From AP-15 sp045802495 (lineage in GTDB: Bacteria; Pseudomonadota; Alphaproteobacteria; ATCC43930; CGMCC-115725), in the NCBI GenBank assembly GCA_045802495.1, contig JBJMQW010000413.1:1-10247 (forward strand): a DNA stretch of 10,247 bases. Reading direction: 5' to 3'. Position 1 is the first letter of the stretch. The number at the start of each line of letters is the position of its first letter. Under the pieces are notes generated by a model. That model worked only from the letters and a program-made list of their open reading frames with translations. It ran no database searches and was not told the origin of the DNA. Below are positions 6,739-10,247 of this stretch, in pieces. The position numbers and the translations under genes are program-made.

Positions 6739-6829
6739 TGTAATCGGATCAGCGCTCATCGCCCGGTCGCAGGCACCCATGCCATCGCGGCGCGCGTGTG
6801 ACGAAATCGTGCCAACGTGCCATCCCCCT

Positions 6830-6955
6830 GCTGTCCCGGCGAAAGCCGGGACCCATTGTGACGAGGCACGAACCATTTGGCGTCAGTAAGGTATTCTCAT
6901 TACTTGAGACTCTGGTGCGGCGACCAAATGGGTCCCGGCTTTCGCCGGGACAGCG
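6830..6955. repeat. Paired REP units (BIME-like element) with 28-bp inverted arms
   Basis: Positions 6830-6857 and 6928-6955 are perfect 28-bp inverted repeats separated by 70 bp. Each arm is itself a hairpin: GTCCCGGC, a GAAA (or TTTC) loop, then GCCGGGAC, an 8-bp GC-rich stem. Nested inside are CCATTTGG (6873-6880) with CCAAATGG (6925-6932), and AGTAA (6885-6889) with TTACT (6901-6905). The whole element is therefore roughly palindromic about 6893. This matches the organisation of bacterial interspersed mosaic elements, in which two REPs face each other. Likely effects are transcript 3'-end protection or termination for the converging genes. Confidence 0.8.
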
Positions 6956-7009
6956 GGAGAACTCATATCGAAATCGTCAGTTTACTCCTCGCCACCAGTT
7001 GGATTACGG

Positions 7010-7088
7010 CCGCGAAAGCGGGGGGCCAGGGGCCGCATGCGCAGTGCTTGCCCGCCCCTGGGTGCCCGCTTTCGCGGGCATGACGATA
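7010..7088. repeat. Second REP pair, different stem sequence
   Basis: CGCGAAAGCGGG (7011-7022) is the exact reverse complement of CCCGCTTTCGCG (7065-7076), and the similarity extends to CCAGGGG/CCCCTGG with three mismatches. The right unit holds a perfect hairpin: TGCCCGC (7063-7069), a TTTC loop, then GCGGGCA (7074-7080), followed by TGACGAT. The loop and layout are shared with the 6830-6955 pair but the stem bases differ, so these look like two REP subfamilies. Confidence 0.7.
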
Positions 7089-7123
7089 ATTGTGCGTGGG
7101 TACCATCTGTCAGAATCGGACCA

Positions 7124-8585
7124 CTAGGGTCGGCGGGATGCGATTTCGACGAGCTTTCCCGGGTTCATGATGTTGGCGGGATCGAGGGCATGCTTCACCC
7201 GGCGCATCAGCTCGATCTCGACCGGCGATTTGTAATGGGTGATCTCCTCGCGCTTCATCATGCCGACGCCGTGCTCGGCGCTGATCGAGCCGCGCAATTC
7301 GCGCACGACGCCGTGGACGATGTCGTTGAATTCCTGCCAGCGCCCGAGATAGGCCGCGCGATCGGCGCCCTCCGGCTGGGTCAGGTTGAAGTGAATATTG
7401 CCGTCGCCGACATGGCCGAAGGCGATCGGCCGAATGCCGCGCAGCCGCTCGCTGACCGCAGCGCTGGCGCGGATGACGAACTCGGCGACCCGGCTCACCG
7501 GCACGGAGACATCGTGCTTGATCGACCCCGAATAGAGCTGCGCCTCGACGATCGCCTCGCGGATATGCCAGAGCCCCTTTGCCTGTGCGCCGCTTTCGGC
7601 AATGACCCTGTCCGCGACAAGACCCTCCTCGATCGCCGACGCGAGGAGCCTCTCCAATAGCCCGCGAAGGCCGCTCCCGGTCTGGCTCGACGACATTTCG
7701 AGCAGCACGTACCACGGAAACGCCGCGGTCAGCGGGTCGGTCGTCCCGGGGATATGGGCAAGCGCGAGGTCGAGCCCGGCGCGCGGAATCAGCTCAAAGG
7801 CCGTGAGCTGATCGGCGGTGGCGGCGCGGGCGCGGGAAAAAAGTTCCATGACGTTCTCGATCCGCGTCAGCGCCAGGAACGCCGTTTCGATTTCGCGCGG
7901 CTTTGGAAAGAGCTTGACCGTCGCGGCGGTGATGATGCCGAGCGTGCCCTCGCCGCCAATGAACAGCTGCTTCAGATCGTAGCCGGTATTGTCCTTGCGC
8001 AACCCGCGCAACCCGTCCCAGACCTGCGCGTCCGGCAATACCACTTCGACACCCACTGTCAGCTCGCGGGTATTGCCATAGCGCAATACCGCAATGCCGC
8101 CGGCATTGGTCGACAGGTTGCCGCCGATCTGGCAGCTGCCCTTCGGCGCCGAGGCTGAGCGGGAAGAGCCGGTCGACTTGCGCCGCTGCGTCGTGCAAAT
8201 GAGCGAGGATGCAGCCGGCCTCGACGGTCATCGTGAAATTGACGGGGTCGATCGCGCGGATCCGGTTCATGCGGCCGAGCGAGAGGACGATGTTGTGCCC
8301 GTCCTGCGGCGGGACGCTGCCGCCGACGAGGCCCGTATTGCCGCCTTGCGGCACGATCGGCAGTAGAGCCTCGGCGCAGATCCGCACAACCTCCGCCACC
8401 TCTGCGGTCGAGGCGGGACGTACTACCATCCGGGTGGCTCCATGGTATAGGCGCCGCGCCTCGAGGAGATAGGGTTCCTGCTCGGCGGGGTCGGCGACCC
8501 AGCCGCGGGGACCCACCACCGTTTTGATCTGATCGAGCGCCGCCTCGATTTTCGTTGCTTGCTCCTGGACTGCCGCGACAGTCAT
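7124..8585 (-). CDS. FAD-binding oxidase, GlcD / D-2-hydroxyglutarate dehydrogenase family, frameshifted
   Basis: Flavoprotein of the VAO/PCMH class that oxidises D-2-hydroxyacids such as D-lactate or D-2-hydroxyglutarate. The frame from ATG 8585 shows the FAD-binding loop PQGGNTGLVGGSVP (residues 79-92) and runs correctly to LGAEG (145-149), then turns to nonsense. The next frame resumes at once with SCQIGGNLSTNAGG, exactly the expected continuation, and reads to TAG 7124. One extra base in the GGG at 8139-8141 (plus-strand CCC) explains it. Restored, the protein is 486 residues, with GGEGTLG (210-216), HDVSVP (357-362), the metal-binding HVGDGNIHFN (391-400) and SISAEHGVG (433-441), so it is full length. 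As written it would make a truncated product. It could be a pseudogene or a base-call error; the perfect preservation of the remainder favours an error or a very recent mutation. It probably forms an operon with sua5, whose stop is 37 bp upstream. Confidence 0.85.
8138..8141 (-). other. Single-base frameshift site
   Basis: On the minus strand GAAGGGCAGCTGCCAG gives E-G then a frame loss. With two Gs instead of three it reads E-G-S-C-Q, the family consensus. The site is a three-base G run. Confidence 0.85.
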
Positions 8586-8622
8586 TTAGGCGCCCGATGA
8601 AATGCCGGGAAGCGCGTTGCGC

Positions 8623-9612
8623 TCATCCCTGCCGCGGGGCGGCGGCGCGGCGCAGGCGGTCGTTGATGGCGAGTCCCAGACCATGCTCGGGGATCGTCAT
8701 CACCGCGATGCCGCAGAACACCGGCCGGTCGAGCCGCCGCAGCATTGAGAACAGATTGGCCGCCGCCTCGGCGAGGTCGCCCGAGCGGCTCAGCCACAGC
8801 ACCTCGGCAAAGCCGGGCGGCGCATCGGGGCCAAAGGCGAGCAAGGCCTCGCCGGGGCGGGTCGCGGCGGCGTCGAGACGGACCGGCAGAGCGGGCGCAT
8901 AATGGCTCGCCAGCATGCCCGGCGATTTCGGGAGCCCGGGGTCAGGCTCTGCGAGCGGTCCCAGCAGTTCCGTCAGCTGCTCGACGCCGATGCCGCCAGG
9001 CCGCAGGAGGGTAGGAGGGTCCCGCGTCATATCGAGAACGGTCGACTCGATCCCGACCGTCGTGGGGCCATCGTCGAGGATCAGCGCGACCGCGTCGCCG
9101 AGGTCTTCGGCGACATGCGCCGCCTCGGTCGGGCTGATCCGGCCCGATCGGTTGGCCGAAGGCGCCGCGACCGGCCGGCCCGTTTTGCGCAGCAGGGTCT
9201 GCGCTATCGGATGGGCAGGCACTCTGACCGCAACCGTGTCGAGCCCGGCGCTCGCCAGCAGCGCCAACCCGCTGCCGGGGCGCCGCGGCAATACCAGGCT
9301 CAACGGACCCGGCCAGAAACGTGCGGCAGCCCGGAGCGCCGGTTCGCTGAAGATCGCGATCGCTTCGGCGTCGCCGAGGCTCGGGACATGGACGATCAGC
9401 GGGTTGAAGTGCGGCCGGCGCTTGGCCGCAAAGTTATCGGCGACGGCCCGCTCGCTCGTCGCATCGCCGCCGAGCCCATAGACGGTTTCGGTCGGAAAGG
9501 CGACCAATCGTCCCGCGCGCAGCAGCGTGCCGGCGCGAGCAAGCGCTTGTGGCGCCAGGGGTGAAACGACCACTGCCACCGCTCCACTCTTATTGATGGC
9601 GAGCGTCGGCAC
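8623..9612 (-). CDS. sua5: L-threonylcarbamoyladenylate synthase (Sua5/TsaC family)
   Basis: Makes threonylcarbamoyl-AMP from threonine, bicarbonate and ATP, the first step of the universal t6A37 tRNA modification; TsaB/D/E then transfer the group. The YrdC domain shows FPTETVYGLG (residues 39-48), KRRPHFNPL (64-72), SANRSG (152-157) and GIESTVLD (187-194). The linker motif SPGMLASHYAP (230-240) and about 90 further residues identify the longer Sua5 form rather than short TsaC. The 329-residue length fits. The start is uncertain: GTG 9612 is the longest option, but GTG 9573 has GGAG eight bases upstream and would still leave the whole domain. It is transcribed divergently from katG and is probably the first gene of an operon with the FAD oxidase. 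Bases 9436-9498 recur at the right end of the window. Confidence 0.93.
   Translation of the reverse strand: MPTLAINKSGAVAVVVSPLAPQALARAGTLLRAGRLVAFPTETVYGLGGDATSERAVADNFAAKRRPHFNPLIVHVPSLGDAEAIAIFSEPALRAAARFWPGPLSLVLPRRPGSGLALLASAGLDTVAVRVPAHPIAQTLLRKTGRPVAAPSANRSGRISPTEAAHVAEDLGDAVALILDDGPTTVGIESTVLDMTRDPPTLLRPGGIGVEQLTELLGPLAEPDPGLPKSPGMLASHYAPALPVRLDAAATRPGEALLAFGPDAPPGFAEVLWLSRSGDLAEAAANLFSMLRRLDRPVFCGIAVMTIPEHGLGLAINDRLRRAAAPRQG
9436..9498 (+). repeat. Direct repeat copy 1 (inside sua5)
   Basis: These 63 bases are identical to 10185-10247. This copy lies within, and is required by, the conserved N-terminal part of sua5 (FPTETVYGLGGD region), so it is the original. Similarity stops at the 5' side (T9435 versus C10184); the 3' limit is set by the end of the window. 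Confidence 0.97.
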
Positions 9613-9633
9613 AAGTGCAGCCGAGACGCGCTC

Positions 9634-9688
9634 TTGACATTCGGTTTCGGCATCTTACTCTTTTTAACAGTTCTAAATTATAACATAG
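9634..9688 (+). promoter_or_regulatory. AT-rich promoter region of katG
   Basis: In the sua5-katG spacer a perfect TTGACA (9634-9639) is followed by a weak -10 (TACTCT at 9656-9661, 16-bp spacing). A better -10, TATAAC (9679-9684), lacks a good -35. Immediately after it, ATAG-N7-CTGT (9685-9699) resembles one half of an OxyR site, but the other half does not match. The exact start point is undecided, and the upstream placement over 180 bp from katG leaves a long leader. Confidence 0.4.
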
Positions 9689-9782
9689 CGGCAAGCTGTG
9701 GAAGGAAGGACAGGTTGGCGACGGCTGCCGGCATTCCGGCGGGCGACAACCAGAACAACCTGACCGCAGGGCCGCTCAGACC

Positions 9783-9810
9783 GCTGCCGGCGTGGCGTAA
9801 GGCCGGCAGC
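9783..9810 (+). terminator. Strong hairpin in the katG leader, attenuator-like
   Basis: GCTGCCGGC (9783-9791) and GCCGGCAGC (9802-9810) form a perfect 9-bp GC-rich stem with a 10-nt loop, followed by TTTCTC. A second copy of the left arm, GCTGCCGGC, sits at 9724-9732 and could pair with the same right arm. It lies between the putative promoter and katG, so it could attenuate, stabilise the mRNA, or simply block read-through. Confidence 0.35.
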
Positions 9811-9875
9811 TTTCTCCCGGGATTGATGATCCTTGGAGACGAAACGGAACGAGCACCACGGGATCGGAGAGAAAC

Positions 9876-10247
9876 ATGGACGCACAGACCGATGACAGAA
9901 GCGCGGCCAGATGCCCGGTCGCGCACACGACTGCTCCCAGGACCAACCGGGAGTGGTGGCCGAACCGGCTGGATCTTCAGGTTCTCCACCAGCACTCCGC
10001 CCTGTCCAATCCAATGGGCGAGGATTTCGACTACGCGAAAGAATTCAACAGCCTCGACCTGCAAGCCGTGATCAAGGACCTGCATGCCTTGATAACGGAC
10101 TCGCAGGATTGGTGGCCGGCCGATTTTGGCCACTACGGGGGGCTGTTCATTCGGATGGCGTGGCACCTCGCAGGCAGCTACCGCATCGGCGACGGCCCGC
10201 TCGCTCGTCGCATCGCCGCCGAGCCCATAGACGGTTTCGGTCGGAAA
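9876..10247 (+). CDS. katG: Catalase-peroxidase KatG, N-terminal part (runs off window, chimeric end)
   Basis: KatG is a cytoplasmic haem enzyme that destroys hydrogen peroxide by catalase and peroxidase activity. The ATG at 9876 has GGAGAG four bases upstream. The translation shows CPVAH (13-17), REWWPNRLDL (25-34), SNPMGEDFDYAKEF (44-57), TDSQDWWPADFGHYG (74-88) and FIRMAWHLAGSYR (91-103). R93, W96 and H97 correspond to the distal haem residues Arg104, Trp107 and His108 of M. tuberculosis KatG; this Trp is the one that forms the family's Met-Tyr-Trp adduct. After IGDG (104-107) the family continues RGGAG, but here it reads PLARRIAAEP. That tail is an antisense translation of sua5, so only about 107 of roughly 730 residues are genuine katG. 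Between this gene and sua5 there is no oxyR. Confidence 0.9.
   Translation, partial: MDAQTDDRSAARCPVAHTTAPRTNREWWPNRLDLQVLHQHSALSNPMGEDFDYAKEFNSLDLQAVIKDLHALITDSQDWWPADFGHYGGLFIRMAWHLAGSYRIGDGPLARRIAAEPIDGFGRK
10185..10247 (+). repeat. Direct repeat copy 2 at the window end, breaking katG
   Basis: These 63 bases are identical to 9436-9498 in sua5. The junction sits in a short stretch (ATCGGCGACGGCC) that a normal katG would plausibly share with sua5, since it encodes the expected I-G-D-G. Beyond that KatG homology is lost. This is most easily read as a chimeric join or contig-end artefact. Confidence 0.9.

Larger units (their letters stand above)
6613..7123. other. REP-rich intergenic spacer between convergent genes
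   Basis: The spacer lies between the 3' ends of the histidine phosphatase (+) and the FAD oxidase (-). I find no real gene. Open frames crossing it translate the palindromes as peptides such as WVPAFAGT and WVPAFAGM, the usual spurious signature of alphaproteobacterial REP elements. The content is explained by five REP-like units, listed separately. Confidence 0.75.

Noticed and set aside
5881..6876. 331-codon minus-strand open frame across GNAT, histidine phosphatase and the REP spacer
   Set aside because: It is antisense to two well-supported genes, has no family motif, and its peptide contains WVPAFAGT from a REP palindrome.
7794..8585. Two separate FAD-oxidase genes (7124-8086 and 7794-8585)
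   Set aside because: The two frames join seamlessly into one 486-residue family member at a single extra base, so it is one broken gene rather than a pair.
9685..9699. OxyR binding site upstream of katG
   Set aside because: Only ATAG-N7-CTGT is present; the adjoining half-site does not match the four-element pattern, so it is not called as a feature of its own.
9634..10071. 145-codon plus-strand open frame over the katG leader and start
   Set aside because: The overlapping +1 frame from ATG 9876 encodes unmistakable KatG. This frame has no motif after a short hydrophobic start.
1..10247. A new defence, secretion or mobile system
   Set aside because: Every sizeable gene belongs to a recognisable housekeeping or metabolic family except the 80-residue DUF6489-like protein. 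There is no transposase, integrase, nuclease module or repeat-spacer array.

Overview
The window is about 10.2 kb of GC-rich bacterial DNA. It looks like a chromosomal housekeeping region of an alphaproteobacterium, probably free-living. Three things point there: the ppx–rlmE gene pair, a DUF6489-like small protein, and intergenic REP-type palindromes whose spurious translation contains the familiar 'PAFAG' signature. I cannot name the genus. I see no defence system, prophage, insertion sequence or CRISPR array, and I do not claim a new biological system. The most striking features are structural: a chimeric right edge, a frameshifted gene, a cluster of REP palindromes and several unexplained dyads.

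Layout. Positions 1-556 hold no convincing gene, but do hold a 35-nt stretch resembling the 5' half of a tRNA-Gln and a pair of inverted TTTGCAAA-containing motifs. Next come ppx/gppA (557-1702, +) and rlmE (1704-2438, +), one base apart. A porin of the OprO/OprP type (2451-4079, -) converges on them. Upstream of it on the same strand is an MBL-fold hydrolase with a C-terminal winged helix (4232-5137, -). The 152 bp between these two genes carries an operator-like dyad. A divergent run on the plus strand follows: a DUF6489-like small protein (5227-5469), a GNAT acetyltransferase (5472-5999) and a histidine phosphatase (6001-6612). They are separated by 1-2 bases, so they are almost certainly co-transcribed. 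The 89-bp divergent spacer has three overlapping or adjacent hairpins.

The 511-bp spacer 6613-7123, between convergent genes, holds five REP-like units, four of them arranged as two inverted pairs. On the minus strand, sua5/tsaC (8623-9612 or a slightly later start) is followed 37 bp later by an FAD-binding oxidase of the GlcD/D2HGDH family (7124-8585). The oxidase reading frame is broken by one extra base at 8139-8141. Divergent from sua5, katG (catalase-peroxidase) starts at 9876 and runs off the window.

The last 63 bases (10185-10247) are an exact direct copy of 9436-9498 inside sua5, and the katG protein stops resembling KatG at that point. This looks like an assembly or amplification chimera at a contig end. 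It means the final 20 or so codons should not be trusted.

Functionally the genes are mostly independent housekeeping: polyphosphate/ppGpp metabolism, 23S rRNA methylation, tRNA t6A synthesis, hydroxyacid oxidation, peroxide defence and outer-membrane transport.
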